Under the pieces are notes generated by a model. That model had not been told where the DNA came from and searched no databases. It saw nothing but the letters and a program-made list of their open reading frames with translations. Of a DNA stretch of 64,000 nucleotides, positions 25,316-37,666 are shown one piece after another (the first letter of the stretch is position 1; the number at the start of each line of letters is the position of its first letter). Origin of the DNA: Vicinamibacterales bacterium (GTDB lineage: Bacteria > Acidobacteriota > Vicinamibacteria > Vicinamibacterales > UBA2999); the NCBI GenBank assembly GCA_030680175.1, contig JAUXWO010000089.1:20687-84686 (forward strand), read 5' to 3'. Position numbers and translations under genes: made by a program.

Positions 25316-25376
25316 CTTTTCCCTCACAGCACCCGGCTGAGCACGGTGACGTGAACGGACACGGAAGGAGACAGCC

Positions 25377-25829
25377 ATGACCGTCGGAGACATCTGCAAC
25401 CGGAGCGTCGTGGTCGCGCCGAAGGGCGAGATGATCGTCGACGCGGCGAAGCGCATGCGCACGTCGCACGTCGGCGCCCTCGTCGTTGTCGAGAATCGCC
25501 ATGACCGCCATGTGCCGGTCGGGATCGTGACCGACCGCGACATCGTCATCAGCGCGGTCGCGGGAGATCCGGACCACATCAACTACCTGCTCGTGAGCGA
25601 CGTGATGAGTGAGGACCTCGTGACCGCCCAGGAAGAGGACAGTGTCGAAGCGGCACTCACACAGATGCAGGAGCGCGGGGTCCGTCGCCTGCCCATCGTG
25701 AATGGCACCGGCGCGCTTGTCGGCATCCTGACGCTGGATGACATCCTGGAGCATCTGACGGCCCAGCAGGGCGCACTGCTGGCGCTGGTGGCGCGCGAGC
25801 AGCGGCGCGAGCGGCAGTACCGCGTCTGA
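25377..25829 (+). CDS. CBS-domain protein
   Basis: 150 residues, essentially a tandem CBS pair: first domain about residues 8-65 ([30 protein letters not shown]), second about 75-130 ([32 protein letters not shown]). Such stand-alone pairs bind adenine nucleotides and act as energy-state sensors. A GGAAGGAG ribosome-binding site precedes the ATG. It is followed after 14 bases by the glucan phosphorylase, which it may regulate (inference). Confidence 0.85.
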   Translation: MTVGDICNRSVVVAPKGEMIVDAAKRMRTSHVGALVVVENRHDRHVPVGIVTDRDIVISAVAGDPDHINYLLVSDVMSEDLVTAQEEDSVEAALTQMQERGVRRLPIVNGTGALVGILTLDDILEHLTAQQGALLALVAREQRRERQYRV

Positions 25830-25843
25830 GCGGACGGTCCACG

Positions 25844-27592
25844 ATGATCGCGTACCTGTCCATGGAGGTCGGCATCGAGCCGGGGATGCCCACCTACGCC
25901 GGCGGCCTTGGGGTGCTGGCCGGAGACATCGTCCGCGCGGCTGCCGACCTCGGGCTGCCACTGGTCGCCATGACCCTGCTCCATCGGAAGGGGTACTTCC
26001 GGCAGCGGCTCGACGCGGCGGGACGACAGCGCGAAGAGGCGACTGCCTGGAACGTCGAGGCGCATCTCGAGGCCCTGCCGGCGCGGATCGCCGTGTCGAT
26101 CCATGGACGACAGGTCGTGGTACGGGCGTGGCAACGCCGGGTGACCGGATGGGACGGGGCCACCGTGCCGGTGTATTTCCTCGACACGGACGTCGAGGAG
26201 AACCTCCCGGAAGACCGTCTGCTGTCGCACTTCCTCTATGGCGGCGACGCGGCCTATCGCCTCGCGCAGGAGGCGGTGCTCGGTATCGGCGGCGTGCGCA
26301 TGCTGCGCGCGCTCGGCTACGCGGACATCCGGCGGTTTCATCTGAACGAGGGCCACTCGGCGTTGCTGGTCGCGGAGCTCATGGCCGAACGCCTGCGCGG
26401 CGAAGGCCGGACGGTGCCTGCCGAGGACGACGTCGAGGCGGTGCGGCAGATGTGCGTATTCACGACCCACACGCCGGTGCCGGCGGCGCACGACCAGTTT
26501 CCGCCCGCACTCGTGGAGCGCGTGCTCGGGCCGACGCCGATCTCGGAGATGTTGCACCGGTGCTGTTACGGCGGCGCGTTGAACATGACGTATCTGGCGC
26601 TCCACTTCAGTCACTACGTCAACGGGGTGGCGATGCGGCATGGGGAAGTGTCGCGCCGGATGTACGGAGGCTACGCCATCGATGCGATCACCAACGGGGT
26701 GCACGCGGCGACGTGGGTCTCTCCGCCGGTGGCCGCGCTCTTCGACCGTCGGATTCCGGGCTGGCGCCGCGACAACTTCAGTCTGCGCTACGCCGTGGGC
26801 ATCCCGCGGCACGAGGTGTGGGACGCCCATGTGGCGGCCAAGCTGCGGCTGCTCGAACTGGTGAACCGCGAGCAATCTCCACCATTCGATCCCGCGGTGC
26901 TCACCCTCGGCTTCGCGCGCCGCGCGTCCGCGTACAAACGCGCGGACCTGATTGTGTCCGATCCCGACCGTCTGAGGGCCGTCGCCGCGGCCGCGGGCCG
27001 CCTGCAGATCGTGTTTGCCGGCAAGGCGCATCCGCGGGACGCAGACGGGAAGCACCTGATCGAAATGGTCTTCCGTGCGCGTGAGACGCTGCGCAACGAG
27101 ATCACGATTGCCTATCTCGAGGACTACGACATGACCATGGCGGGCGTGGTGACCGCCGGCGCCGACGTCTGGCTCAACACACCCCATCCGCCCCTCGAGG
27201 CCTCTGGCACGAGCGGTATGAAGGCCGCCCTCAACGGTGTGCCGAGCCTGAGCGTGCTGGACGGATGGTGGCTCGAGGGACATGTCGAGGGCGTCACGGG
27301 GTGGGCCATCGGGGAGGACTGCCGGGAGTCGCTCGTGCAGCCGGTGGACAGCGCCACCCATGCCGCCGCCCTCTACGACGCGCTCGAGCGGACCGTGCTG
27401 CCGCTCTTCTACGCTCACCGGGACGGATTCGTCGACGTCATGCGATACGCCATCGCGCTGAACGGGTCGTTCTTCACCGCGCAGCGCATGCTCCAGGAGT
27501 ACGTGATCAAGGCGTATCAGCGTGAAGGGCTGTCTGGTCCGCAGCCGCCCTCACCCCGTGAGCATCAGGACGTCAGCCGGCCGGCCAGATAG
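25844..27592 (+). CDS. glgP: alpha-glucan phosphorylase (short GlgP type)
   Basis: 582 residues of the GT35 family, the short archaeal/bacterial form. It releases glucose 1-phosphate from glycogen or maltodextrin. Motifs are [20 protein letters not shown] at the N-terminus, [35 protein letters not shown] and the pyridoxal-phosphate region [19 protein letters not shown] with the lysine in place. Mobilising storage glucan fits the stress island. Its 3' end overlaps the convergent acyl carrier protein gene by 28 bases. Confidence 0.88.
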   Translation: MIAYLSMEVGIEPGMPTYAGGLGVLAGDIVRAAADLGLPLVAMTLLHRKGYFRQRLDAAGRQREEATAWNVEAHLEALPARIAVSIHGRQVVVRAWQRRVTGWDGATVPVYFLDTDVEENLPEDRLLSHFLYGGDAAYRLAQEAVLGIGGVRMLRALGYADIRRFHLNEGHSALLVAELMAERLRGEGRTVPAEDDVEAVRQMCVFTTHTPVPAAHDQFPPALVERVLGPTPISEMLHRCCYGGALNMTYLALHFSHYVNGVAMRHGEVSRRMYGGYAIDAITNGVHAATWVSPPVAALFDRRIPGWRRDNFSLRYAVGIPRHEVWDAHVAAKLRLLELVNREQSPPFDPAVLTLGFARRASAYKRADLIVSDPDRLRAVAAAAGRLQIVFAGKAHPRDADGKHLIEMVFRARETLRNEITIAYLEDYDMTMAGVVTAGADVWLNTPHPPLEASGTSGMKAALNGVPSLSVLDGWWLEGHVEGVTGWAIGEDCRESLVQPVDSATHAAALYDALERTVLPLFYAHRDGFVDVMRYAIALNGSFFTAQRMLQEYVIKAYQREGLSGPQPPSPREHQDVSRPAR

Positions 27593-27813
27593 TCGACGGC
27601 GCTGTTCAAGGAGGCCAGCTTGACGTAATCGCTCTCGGGCACGTCCACGTCCAGGCTGGCGTGCAGCGCAATCATGAAGTTGAGGACATCCATCGAATCG
27701 AGGTCGTACGCCTGCCGGAATACGCTGTCCGGATCGAGACGCTGCGGGTCGATCTCGGGCGCGACGCTCGTGAGCGCGTGCAACACGGCCGTCCGGATCT
27801 CATCGCGTGTCAT
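27565..27813 (-). CDS. acyl carrier protein
   Basis: 82 residues with the phosphopantetheine attachment site [12 protein letters not shown] (Ser in DSMD) and a typical four-helix ACP length. It is the last gene of the acyl-CoA ligase/E1/E2 operon and overlaps the E2 stop by 4 bases. An ACP in this context suggests that an acyl group made by the dehydrogenase complex or ligase is passed to a carrier; this is an inference. Confidence 0.82.
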   Translation of the reverse strand: MTRDEIRTAVLHALTSVAPEIDPQRLDPDSVFRQAYDLDSMDVLNFMIALHASLDVDVPESDYVKLASLNSAVDYLAGRLTS

Positions 27814-28922
27814 AGCGCGGCCGGCTCCTGGAGCCATCGTTCCACGGCGGTCAGGAACGCGCCCGCGCCACGTCCGTCGACCGCCCGGTGATCGGCGGAC
27901 ACGCTGACGGTCACGACGGACCGCGGTTCGATCCGGCCCTCGACGACCCACGGACGATCGACGATCCGGCCAATACCGACAATCGCCACCTGAGGCGGAT
28001 AGATGATGGCGTACACGGATTCGACGCCGAGTTCACCCAGGTTGGTCACGGTGATCGTGGGGTCGCTCATCTCGGAGCTCCGAAGTGCGCCCGCCCTGGC
28101 CCGCGCCACCAGATCCGCGAACTCGCGCCCAATCACGTCCAGGCTCTTCGTGTTGACGTCGTGAAGCGCCGGTGCGACGAGGCCGCCGCCACGCAGCGCA
28201 ATCGCGCACCCCACGTGCACGCCGGATCCCGCGGCAAACCCCTTGTCGGTCCAGAAGCCGTTCACGCCGGGGACGTCCGCGCAGGCGCGGCCGACGGCTT
28301 TGATGAACAACACGGCGGGGAGGAGCCGCTCGGTGACGGCACGCCGGGCGTTCTCCGCTCTCAGCCACGTCAGGGCTGGTGTCAGGTCGACCGTGTTCGA
28401 CAGGTAGACGTGCGGCACGTCCCGCTTCGAACGGGCCATCGCCGCGCCGACGGCGGCGCGTGTCGCGGCCAGCCGATCGGAGGCGCTCAGCACCGTCCTG
28501 CGCCCCGAGACCGCGCGCTCGACATCGGCGACGGTAATCGACCCACCAGGGCCCCGTCCCTCCACCGCGTCGAGATCGACGCCGAGCTGCCCGGCCGCCT
28601 TCCGCGCCGCGGGCGAGATCCGGGCGCGTGCGGCCACGGCAGGAGGCGCGCCCGCCACCGGTTCGGGGGCGACGCCAGGCGGCTCCCCTGGCGCGCGAAT
28701 CATGGCGAGGATCGTCCCCACCGGTGTCTTCTGCCCAGGCGCGATCAACAGGCGATCGATGACACCAGCGTCGAAGACTTCAATCTCGATGGCGCCTTTC
28801 TCGGTGTCCACGACGGCGATGATGTCGCCGCGCGCGACGACGTCGCCGGGCTTCTTGAGCCACTCGACGAGGGTGCCCGCCTCCATGTCGGCGCCGAGCG
28901 TGGGCATGTGAAACGCGATCAT
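27810..28922 (-). CDS. 2-oxoacid dehydrogenase E2 (dihydrolipoamide acyltransferase)
   Basis: 370 residues. The N-terminal lipoyl domain carries the modification lysine in [14 protein letters not shown], near residue 42; a peripheral-subunit-binding domain follows ([20 protein letters not shown]); the C-terminal catalytic domain ends with [19 protein letters not shown], containing the catalytic His and Asp. A Pro/Ala-rich linker joins the first two. Overlaps of 4 bases with E1-beta and ACP on either side show tight coupling. No E3 gene is in the operon, so a shared lipoamide dehydrogenase is expected. Confidence 0.88.
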   Translation of the reverse strand: MIAFHMPTLGADMEAGTLVEWLKKPGDVVARGDIIAVVDTEKGAIEIEVFDAGVIDRLLIAPGQKTPVGTILAMIRAPGEPPGVAPEPVAGAPPAVAARARISPAARKAAGQLGVDLDAVEGRGPGGSITVADVERAVSGRRTVLSASDRLAATRAAVGAAMARSKRDVPHVYLSNTVDLTPALTWLRAENARRAVTERLLPAVLFIKAVGRACADVPGVNGFWTDKGFAAGSGVHVGCAIALRGGGLVAPALHDVNTKSLDVIGREFADLVARARAGALRSSEMSDPTITVTNLGELGVESVYAIIYPPQVAIVGIGRIVDRPWVVEGRIEPRSVVTVSVSADHRAVDGRGAGAFLTAVERWLQEPAAL

Positions 28923-29923
28923 CGTGACACGGACGCCGGCATCAGCGCGCGCACGGCCTCGACAATCGCAGGCGCCTGCGGGAGCGCGGCATCTTCGAGA
29001 TGTTTCGGGTATGGAATCGGCACTTCGGCCGAGCAGACACGGGCGACCGGCGCATCGAGGTCGTAGAATGCCGACTCCGCCACCCGCGCGAGGATCTCCG
29101 CGGACAGGCTGCCACTGCGCCACCCCTCATCGATGACGACGACACGACGGGTCTTGCGCACGGAGGCGAAGATCGTCTCCATGTCGAGCGGCCGCAGCGT
29201 GCGCAGGTCGATGACCTCACTCTCGATACGTTCGGCGGCGAGCGTCTCGGCGGCGGCGAGCGTCGTGTACAGCGTCGCGCCATACGTGATGAGCGTGACG
29301 TCGCCGCCTGGGCGGCGCACGGCGGCGCGATCGATGTCCACCGGCCCTGCGTCCTCCGCGAGCTCGCCTTCCATGTTGTACAGCGTCTGGTGTTCGAACA
29401 TCAGGACCGGATCGGGATCCTCGAGGGCCGTCCACAGCATGCCGCGCGCATCCGCCAGCGTCGCGGGCACGACAATGCGGAGCCCGGGCACGTGCGCGAA
29501 CCAGCCTTCGAGACTGTGCGCGTGCTGGGCGGCGAGCTGGCGGCCCGCGCCCGTGGCCATGCGAATGACGAGCGGGACGCTCAGCTGTCCTCCCGACATG
29601 TGGCGCAGGGTGGCCGCGTTGTTCACGATCTGATCGAGCGCCAGCAGGCTGAAGTTCACGGTCATGATTTCCACGATCGGACGCGCGCCGCCAAGCGCCG
29701 CGCCGATGCCGGCGCCGACGAAGGCGGATTCCGACAGGGGCGTATCGCGCATCCGCTCGGGGCCGAACTCGGCGAGCAGGCCCTTGCTCACGGCATAGGC
29801 GCCGCCGTATCGCCCCACATCTTCGCCCATCATGAAGACCCGGGGGTCGCGGAGGAGGGCCTCGCGAATGGCCTCGCGCACGGCCTCCCGGTAGGTGGTT
29901 CGCTTAGCGGGCGCGGCGCTCAC
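28919..29923 (-). CDS. 2-oxoacid dehydrogenase E1 beta subunit
   Basis: 334 residues of the transketolase-like pyrimidine-binding family: [20 protein letters not shown] at the N-terminus, [18 protein letters not shown], and a C-terminal transketolase domain ([26 protein letters not shown]). It pairs with E1-alpha to decarboxylate a 2-oxoacid using thiamine diphosphate. The style is closest to pyruvate/acetoin dehydrogenase E1-beta. It overlaps E1-alpha by about 20 bases. Confidence 0.9.
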   Translation of the reverse strand: MSAAPAKRTTYREAVREAIREALLRDPRVFMMGEDVGRYGGAYAVSKGLLAEFGPERMRDTPLSESAFVGAGIGAALGGARPIVEIMTVNFSLLALDQIVNNAATLRHMSGGQLSVPLVIRMATGAGRQLAAQHAHSLEGWFAHVPGLRIVVPATLADARGMLWTALEDPDPVLMFEHQTLYNMEGELAEDAGPVDIDRAAVRRPGGDVTLITYGATLYTTLAAAETLAAERIESEVIDLRTLRPLDMETIFASVRKTRRVVVIDEGWRSGSLSAEILARVAESAFYDLDAPVARVCSAEVPIPYPKHLEDAALPQAPAIVEAVRALMPASVSR

Positions 29924-30886
29924 GGGGTCCCTCCAGCGCTGGCGTGTACACGTCGCGGGTCAGATGCGCGATCGGCTCCCACGTGCCGGCCTCGGCACAC
30001 GCCACGGCGTCGGCGATCTCCAGAAGCACGCCGGCATCGATGGCGGCGAATCCGGCGGCGTCCACGAGGCTTCGGTCCTGCAGGAGCCGGAGGGGATCGC
30101 GTGTCTTCCACGCCTCCACCTCGGCCTTGTCGCGATAGAGCTCGGCGTCGAACATCGAGTGGGCGCGGAAGCGGTACGTCCGGGCCTCGAGAAAGAAGGG
30201 GCCGTTGCCGGCTCTCACGGAGGCGACGGCCTGCCCGGCCGCCTCCTCGACCGCCAGGACATCCATCCCGTCGACCGAGTCCGCGGGCATGCCGTAGGTG
30301 CGTGCCTTGGCCGGCAGATCCTGCTGGGACAGGGCCCGCTCGATGTGGGTGCCCATGGCATACAGGTTGTTCTCGCAGAGAAACAGCACGGGCAGCTTCC
30401 ACAGCGCGGCGAGGTTCATCGACTCGTGAAACTCGCCCTCGGCGACGGCGCCGTCGCCGAAAAAGCAGGTCGTGACGCGCCGGCGGCCGGCCAACGCGTC
30501 GGCCAGGGCCAGGCCCACGGCCACCGGCAATCCGCCGGCGACGATGGCGTTGCCGCCATAGAATCGGGCGGCCGCATCGAAGACGTGCATCGACCCACCC
30601 CGCCCGCCGCTGCACCCTTCCTGCTTCCCGAACATCTCGGCCATCAACGCGTTGGCCGCGATGCCACGGGCCAGCGCGTGTCCATGCTCGCGGTACGTCG
30701 CGACGACGGCATCGTCCGGGGTCAGGGCCTGCATGACGCCGACGGCCACGGCTTCTTCGCCGATATACAGGTGAAGAAAGCCGCGGATCTGGCCTGCGCT
30801 GTACAGCTCCGCGCACTTCTCCTCGAAGCGGCGGATGCGCAGCATCTCGCGCAGCAGATGCACCGCGTGATCCGATGGCGGCGTGG

Positions 30887-30890
<4 letters not shown>
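29904..30890 (-). CDS. 2-oxoacid dehydrogenase E1 alpha subunit
   Basis: 328 residues from ATG 30890, which overlaps the stop of the ligase gene (ATGA). The thiamine-diphosphate motif is [19 protein letters not shown] through [23 protein letters not shown] and [16 protein letters not shown] are typical of pyruvate/acetoin dehydrogenase E1-alpha, and the conserved [10 protein letters not shown] loop is present. Confidence 0.9.
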
Positions 30891-32689
<1,799 letters not shown>

Positions 32690-32721
32690 CGCTGACTCGA
32701 GAGCCACTGGTCCAGGCAGCG

Positions 32722-32737
32722 TGCAATCGACGTGCCT
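32722..32737 (-). promoter_or_regulatory. sigma-54-type promoter for the ligase/dehydrogenase/ACP operon
   Basis: On the minus strand it reads AGGCACGTCGATTGCA: one mismatch to TGGCACGNNNNTTGCA. It lies 33 bases upstream of ATG 32689 and is divergent from the element at 32872. Confidence 0.72.
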
Positions 32738-32792
32738 GGGATGGAGCGCGACATTCCCGCAGGGCAGTGGCGTCGTGCGGCTGCTCGTCGCT

Positions 32793-32805
32793 GCGGGATT
32801 TTTCC
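32793..32805. promoter_or_regulatory. candidate activator-binding site between divergent sigma-54-type promoters
   Basis: GCGGGATTTTTCC lies midway between the elements at 32722 and 32872. A related GCGATTTTCCCGC (25237-25249; reverse complement GCGGGAAAATCGC) precedes the CBS operon promoter. The similarity is short and the assignment speculative. Confidence 0.25.
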
Positions 32806-32871
32806 TTCACGGGTGCCGAAAAGTTCGGTGGCCCCGTACGGCCTCGGCCCGTCACACCGTGGCGCCGGACG

Positions 32872-32887
32872 CGGCACGTGCCTTGCA
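32872..32887 (+). promoter_or_regulatory. sigma-54-type promoter for the universal stress gene
   Basis: Reads CGGCACGTGCCTTGCA: one mismatch to TGGCACGNNNNTTGCA. It lies about 88 bases upstream of the GTG start of the UspA-domain gene. Confidence 0.72.
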
Positions 32888-32975
32888 GCCGGTCACGAGG
32901 GCCGGTTGCGCTTGCGAGGTCCACAACGCGTGACGGCGAGCACGCACACGCGACTGGCGACAGACAGGAGGCCTC

Positions 32976-33911
32976 GTGATCGAGATTCGCAGGATCCTCT
33001 GCCCGATCGACTTCTCGGACTACTCCCGCCGCGCGCTCGACCATGCCGTTGCCATCGCGCGATGGTACGGGTCGACGATCACCGTCCTGCACGTGTGCTC
33101 CACGACGCCCGTGGCCGCCTATGCGCCTGGGGCGCCGACCCCGGGCGTCGGCTCGATTGTGTTGACCGAAGCGGATCGCCGCGAACTCCTCGCCGAGATG
33201 ACGCGCTTCATCGAGGCCGAGTCGGCGCCGGGCATCCCGGTCGAAGCGATGATTCGGGAAGGAGCCGCCGCCGCCGAGATCCTGAGCCAGGCGACCGACC
33301 TGAAGGCCGATCTGCTGGTCATGGGCACGCATGGCCGCTCGGGCTTCGAGCGGCTCCTCCTCGGTTCGATCACCGAGAAGGTACTGCGCAAGGCGAGCTG
33401 TCCGGTGCTGACCGTGCCGCGGCGTCATCCCGATGCGGTACCCGCGGCGCCGGTGCTGTTCAAGGAGATTCTCTGTGCCGTGGATTTCTCCGCCCCGTCA
33501 ATGCAGGCCCTGACCTACGCGATGTCGCTGGCGCAGGAGGCGGATGCGCGTCTGACGGTCGTGCATGTCATGACATCCGGACTGGACGATACGCCGGAAC
33601 TGTACGACACGATGATCAGCGACAGCCGCCTGAGCCTGGCCGACTATCGCCAGCGGCATGAGGACAGCGCGCGCGAGCGCCTGCGACAGGCGATTCCGGA
33701 GGCTGTCGGTTCGTACTGCCGTGTCGAGACGATGATGATCCGCGGGAAGCCCGGGCCTGCGATCTTGCGTATCGCCGGCGAGCGGCAGACCGACGTGATC
33801 GTCATCGGCATTCAAGGACGTGGCGCGGCCGATCTGATGTTCCTCGGATCCACCACGCACCATGTGGTCCGCGCGGCCAGCTGTCCCGTGCTCACCCTGC
33901 GGCAGCCCTGA
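32976..33911 (+). CDS. tandem UspA universal stress protein
   Basis: 311 residues from a GTG preceded by AGGAGG. Two UspA domains: residues about 1-148 (RRILCPIDFSDYSRRALDHA and nucleotide motif VMGTHGRSGFERLLLGSITE) and 158-310 (FKEILCAVDFSAPSMQALTY and VIGIQGRGAADLMFLGSTTH). The first domain keeps the ATP-binding G-2x-G-9x-G-S/T pattern. Tandem Usp proteins are typical members of dormancy and hypoxia regulons. Confidence 0.9.
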   Translation: MIEIRRILCPIDFSDYSRRALDHAVAIARWYGSTITVLHVCSTTPVAAYAPGAPTPGVGSIVLTEADRRELLAEMTRFIEAESAPGIPVEAMIREGAAAAEILSQATDLKADLLVMGTHGRSGFERLLLGSITEKVLRKASCPVLTVPRRHPDAVPAAPVLFKEILCAVDFSAPSMQALTYAMSLAQEADARLTVVHVMTSGLDDTPELYDTMISDSRLSLADYRQRHEDSARERLRQAIPEAVGSYCRVETMMIRGKPGPAILRIAGERQTDVIVIGIQGRGAADLMFLGSTTHHVVRAASCPVLTLRQP

Positions 33912-33934
33912 CCCGCGGCGACACCGGGCAGCCG

Positions 33935-35557
33935 TTACAGTGCCTCCGCGCCCGCCGGCCCCAGCTCCGGCCTCGGCTCCGGCACCTCCGTCATCGTCGC
34001 TTCGGTCAGCAGCAGCACACCGGCCACCGACGCCGCGTTCTCCAGGGCCAGCCGGACCACCTTTGTCGGATCGATGATGCCGGCGTCGACCAGATCCACG
34101 TACGTCCGCGCCGCCGCATCGAAGCCGAAGTTACCGGTGCCGTTCCGCATCTTCTCGACGACGACACCGCCGTCGACGCCGGAGTTCTCCGCAATCTGCC
34201 GCGCCGGGGCCTCCAGCGCGCGGAGCAGGATGCTGGCGCCTGAACGCTCGTCACCCTCCAGCCGTGCCGCCTCCGCTTCCACCGCGGGCATCGCACGCAG
34301 CAGCGCCAGACCGGCGCCGGGCACCACGCCCTCGGCGATCGCCGCACGTGTGGCGTGAATGGCATCATCGAAGGCTTCGTGCCGGCTCTTCATCTCCGCC
34401 TCGGACGGGGCGCCCACACGGATCACCGCCACGCCCCCGGACAGCTTCGCCAGCCGCTCCTCGAGCTTCTCGCGATCGTAGTCCGACGTCGTGTCGGCGA
34501 TCTGCTTCCGCAGCTCCTGGCACCGCCCCTCGATCGCGCGCTTCTCCCCGTTGCCGCCGACGATGGTGGTGTGCTCGCGACCCACGACCACGCGTGAGGC
34601 TCGACCGAGATGCTCGAGCGTCACGTTCTCGAGTCGAATGCCGAGCTCCTGCGCCACGAGCTGACCGCCCGTGACAATCGCAAGGTCCTGCAGCATGGCC
34701 TTGCGACGGTCACCGAACCCGGGCGCCTTCACGGCGACGTTGGCGAACACGCCACGCAGGCGGTTGACGACCAGTGTCGCCAGCGCCTCGCCTTCGACCT
34801 CTTCGGCCACGACCAGGAGCGGCGCCCCGCGCTTGGCGACCTGCTCGAGCAGCGGCAGGACATCCTTGACGTGGGTGATTCTCCCTTCGTATAGCAGGAT
34901 CAGCGCATCCTCGAGCACCGCCTCCATCTTCTCCGGGTCGGTCACGAAGTACGGCGACAGGTAACCGCGGTCGAACTGCAGCCCCTCGACGACGTCCATC
35001 GTCGTTTCCGTCCCCTTGGCTTCCTCGACGGTCACGACGCCTTCAGAGCCCACCATCCCGATGGCCCGCGCGGCCAGTTCGCCCACCGCCGGGTCGTTGT
35101 GCGCCGAGACCGTGGCGACCTGCTGCCGTTCGCGGTCGCTGTGCACCGGCCGTGACTGCGCCCGAAGCGCGTCGATGGCCACACCCACGGCGCGGTCGAG
35201 GCCGCGTTTGAGATCGATGGCGCTCGCCCCGGCCGCGATGTTGCGCATGCCGTCCGCCACGATCGCATGGGCGAGGAGTGTGGCCGTGGTCGTACCGTCA
35301 CCGACGGCATCGCCCGTGCGCTCAGCCGCGTCGCGGAGCATCTGCGCGCCGAGATTCTCGACCGGGTCCTTCAGGGAGAACTCCCTGGCGATGGTGACGC
35401 CGTCATTGCAGACCAGCGGCTTGCCCCACTTCCGCTCGATGAGGACGCTCCGCGACCTGGGGCCCAGGGTGACCCGGACGGCGTCCGTGATGGCGGCCGC
35501 GCCACGAAGCACCTTCTCTCTGGCTTCGGAACGGAACAGGAGATGCTTGTGCGCCAT
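33935..35557 (-). CDS. groL: GroEL-like chaperonin, divergent stress paralogue
   Basis: 540 residues from ATG 35557. Signature features are RVTLGPRSRSVLIERKWGKP, DGVTIAREFSLKDP, the ATPase motif VGDGTTTATLLAHAI, and VVPGAGLALLRAMPAVE with the usual upstream Asp. The C-terminal Gly/Met repeat tail of housekeeping GroEL is missing (it ends in PELGPAGAEAL), and there is no groES beside it. It is therefore probably an accessory chaperonin expressed under stress and using GroES from elsewhere. Confidence 0.9.
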   Translation of the reverse strand: MAHKHLLFRSEAREKVLRGAAAITDAVRVTLGPRSRSVLIERKWGKPLVCNDGVTIAREFSLKDPVENLGAQMLRDAAERTGDAVGDGTTTATLLAHAIVADGMRNIAAGASAIDLKRGLDRAVGVAIDALRAQSRPVHSDRERQQVATVSAHNDPAVGELAARAIGMVGSEGVVTVEEAKGTETTMDVVEGLQFDRGYLSPYFVTDPEKMEAVLEDALILLYEGRITHVKDVLPLLEQVAKRGAPLLVVAEEVEGEALATLVVNRLRGVFANVAVKAPGFGDRRKAMLQDLAIVTGGQLVAQELGIRLENVTLEHLGRASRVVVGREHTTIVGGNGEKRAIEGRCQELRKQIADTTSDYDREKLEERLAKLSGGVAVIRVGAPSEAEMKSRHEAFDDAIHATRAAIAEGVVPGAGLALLRAMPAVEAEAARLEGDERSGASILLRALEAPARQIAENSGVDGGVVVEKMRNGTGNFGFDAAARTYVDLVDAGIIDPTKVVRLALENAASVAGVLLLTEATMTEVPEPRPELGPAGAEAL

Positions 35558-35598
35558 TCGTTGGTCTCCCGTCGGCAGGGCCCGTCCCTGAGCCTGGC

Positions 35599-35614
35599 TG
35601 CAAACCACACGCCA
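35599..35614 (-). promoter_or_regulatory. sigma-54-type promoter for the chaperonin gene
   Basis: On the minus strand it reads TGGCGTGTGGTTTGCA, two mismatches to TGGCACGNNNNTTGCA, 41 bases upstream of the chaperonin start. No CIRCE element is seen there. Confidence 0.65.
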
Positions 35615-35727
35615 GGACTCGAAGGCCGCATGTTCACTGGGAGGGGAGCGACGGTCGTCCGTGGTGGGTGGACGATCCGGACGAGGTCCGGAAGATGTCG
35701 CAGGCCGGCCGGCAGGCCGCGCCGCCG

Positions 35728-37083
35728 TCAGGTGGTCTGGAGTCCGAACTTCTCGATGCGATAGCGGACCTGGTCGCGATTGATGCCGAGCAGCTGCGCC
35801 GCCTGCGTCTGGTTGCCGCCGCTGCGTTCGAGCGCCTGAATGACCAACTGCCGTTCGACCTCCTCGAGCTTCACCCCCTCGGCCGGCAGTCGGAACTGTG
35901 CCGTCACCGTCGCCTGCATCAGCGTCGGCAGGTCCTCGGGCTCGATCCAGTCGTTTGTCGTCAACAGCATGGCGCGCTCGATGGCGTTGCGCAATTCCCG
36001 GACGTTCCCGGGCCAGGCGAACTGGTCGATGAGCACGGCGGCGGCGGGGGTCAGCCCGCGGACACGCTTCTTGAATTCCCGGTTGTACGCGTCGACGAAG
36101 TACGACGCGAGCGCGGGGACATCTCCGCGCCGGTCCCGCAGGGGCGGCAGCGCAATCGGCATGACCTGCAGCCGGTAGAAGAGATCCTCGCGGAACCTCC
36201 CGGCCTTGACCTCCGCCTCGAGCGACCTGTTGGTGGCCGCAATCACCCGCACATCGACGCGGATGTCCACGAGTCCGCCAACCCGCCTGAACGCCCTCTC
36301 CTCCAGGAATCGCAGCAGCTTCGACTGGAGCGACGTGGTCATCTCGCCGATCTCGTCAAGGAACACGGTCCCGCGATCCGCCGTCTCCAGGAGGCCGCGT
36401 TTCTGTTGCCGGGCGTCGGTGAATGCGCCCCGCTCGTGCCCGAACAACTCGCTCTCGAGCAGGTGTTCGGGTAAGGCGGAGGACGTGATGTTCACGAAGG
36501 CGCGGCCGGCCCGGTCGCTGCTGTAGTGAATGGCTTTGGCGGCCAAATCCTTCCCGGTGCCCGTTTCGCCGGTGAGCAGCACCGTGGAGGCCGGGCTGGC
36601 CGCCACGCGGGCCAGCAGCGCCTTGACCGCCTGCATCGCCGGCGAATGGCCGATGATGGCGTCAATCGCATGGTCACGGCTCTCGCGGCCGCGCAGGGTG
36701 CGGACCTCACGGCGCAGCCGCGTCGTCTCGAGGCCTTTGTCGGCCAGCAGCACGATCTCGTCGATATCGAATGGCTTGTTGACGTAATGGAACGCGCCAA
36801 GCTTCATGGCCTCGACGGCGCTCTCGACGCTGGAGAACGCGGTCATCAGAATGACCACGGTGTCCGGCGAGGCCTCCTTGATCCGGCGCAGCACCGTCAA
36901 CCCGTCCCCGTCCGGCAGGTGGAAGTCGAGGAGCACGAGGTCCACGTCAGTCGACATCCGCGCCAGGGCTTCGCCGGCCGAGCCTGCCTCGAGAAGGTCG
37001 CACCCTTCCTTGGCAAACCGTTCACGGAGGCAATGGCGCAGGAGGAGATCGTCGTCGACGAGGAGCACGGTCGCAGCCGGCAT
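35728..37083 (-). CDS. NtrC-family sigma-54-dependent response regulator
   Basis: 451 residues. Receiver domain 1-120 has VLLVDDDLLLRHC, phosphoacceptor Asp in LVLLDFHLPDGDG and Lys in VNKPFDIDE. The AAA+ domain (about 140-380) has Walker A LLTGETGTGKDLAAKAI, GHERGAFTDARQQKRG (GAFTGA loop variant) and Walker B GTVFLDEIGEM. The C-terminal Fis-type HTH is GGNQTQAAQLLGINRDQVRY. It activates sigma-54 promoters after phosphorylation. Several such promoters surround it, and the kinase at 39409 is the nearest partner candidate. Confidence 0.92.
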   Translation of the reverse strand: MPAATVLLVDDDLLLRHCLRERFAKEGCDLLEAGSAGEALARMSTDVDLVLLDFHLPDGDGLTVLRRIKEASPDTVVILMTAFSSVESAVEAMKLGAFHYVNKPFDIDEIVLLADKGLETTRLRREVRTLRGRESRDHAIDAIIGHSPAMQAVKALLARVAASPASTVLLTGETGTGKDLAAKAIHYSSDRAGRAFVNITSSALPEHLLESELFGHERGAFTDARQQKRGLLETADRGTVFLDEIGEMTTSLQSKLLRFLEERAFRRVGGLVDIRVDVRVIAATNRSLEAEVKAGRFREDLFYRLQVMPIALPPLRDRRGDVPALASYFVDAYNREFKKRVRGLTPAAAVLIDQFAWPGNVRELRNAIERAMLLTTNDWIEPEDLPTLMQATVTAQFRLPAEGVKLEEVERQLVIQALERSGGNQTQAAQLLGINRDQVRYRIEKFGLQTT

Positions 37084-37089
37084 GGTTAC

Positions 37090-37095
37090 AGTATA
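37090..37095 (-). promoter_or_regulatory. -10 element giving a leaderless regulator transcript
   Basis: On the minus strand TATACT is followed by six bases and then the ATG of the NtrC-type gene. This spacing predicts transcription starting at the start codon. No strong -35 hexamer is evident. A housekeeping-type promoter is sensible for the activator of a sigma-54 regulon. Confidence 0.5.
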
Positions 37096-37131
37096 GCGAC
37101 GGACTCGAACCGCCGGGAACGGCGTGGAGTT

Positions 37132-37166
37132 GCGTCACCGATCCGGCACGGCCGGATCGGTGACGC
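37132..37166 (-). terminator. strong hairpin between CBS and regulator genes
   Basis: A perfect 16-base stem (GCGTCACCGATCCGGC with GCCGGATCGGTGACGC) and 3-base loop lie just beyond the CBS stop codon on the minus strand. There is no T-run, so it may be a Rho-assisted or stabilising hairpin rather than a canonical terminator. Confidence 0.6.
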
Positions 37167-37195
37167 GTGGCGGGCCTGCAGGTGGGGCGATCGCA

Positions 37196-37663
37196 TCATG
37201 CCGCGACGATGTGCGGCGCGGGATGATGGTGGGCGCAGATGGCCTGGAGCGTGTCGACGACCTGCGCTTCATGCACGGGTTTCCCGGCACCCGCGGCAAG
37301 CAGCAGGTCGTTCATCGAGACGATGCCCAGCACCGTGCCGCCGAATCCTGCCACGGGGAGCCGCCGTACGCGCTGCTGCTTCATCGTCGCGAGCACGGCC
37401 TGCACGTCGTCATCGGGTCCACACGTGTGGACGGGCGTCCGAAACACTTCGGCGACGGTGACGTCCGACGCCCGTGTGTTCCGTGTCGCGAGCGCGATGT
37501 AGAGGTCGCGATCCGTCACCACGCCCACCAGCTTCCCCTCCTCGACCACGGGCAGGATGCCGCAATCGCCGTCCAGCATCAGGGCCGCCGCGGCGGCGAG
37601 GTTTGTGTCGGGCGAACACGTCCGAAGCGCTGCGGTCATGATGTCCTTGGCCTTCACATCCAC
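37196..37663 (-). CDS. CBS-domain protein
   Basis: 155 residues with two CBS domains: about 6-62 (DIMTAALRTCSPDTNLAAAA, GVVTDRDLYIAL) and 72-125 (VHTCGPDDDVQAVLATM, GIVSMNDLLLAA). It ends in a His-rich tail (AICAHHHPAPH) that might bind metal. It follows the Hsp20 gene with a 3-base gap, so the two form an operon. Adenine nucleotide sensing is the usual role. Confidence 0.85.
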   Translation of the reverse strand: MDVKAKDIMTAALRTCSPDTNLAAAAALMLDGDCGILPVVEEGKLVGVVTDRDLYIALATRNTRASDVTVAEVFRTPVHTCGPDDDVQAVLATMKQQRVRRLPVAGFGGTVLGIVSMNDLLLAAGAGKPVHEAQVVDTLQAICAHHHPAPHIVAA

Positions 37664-37666
37664 CTC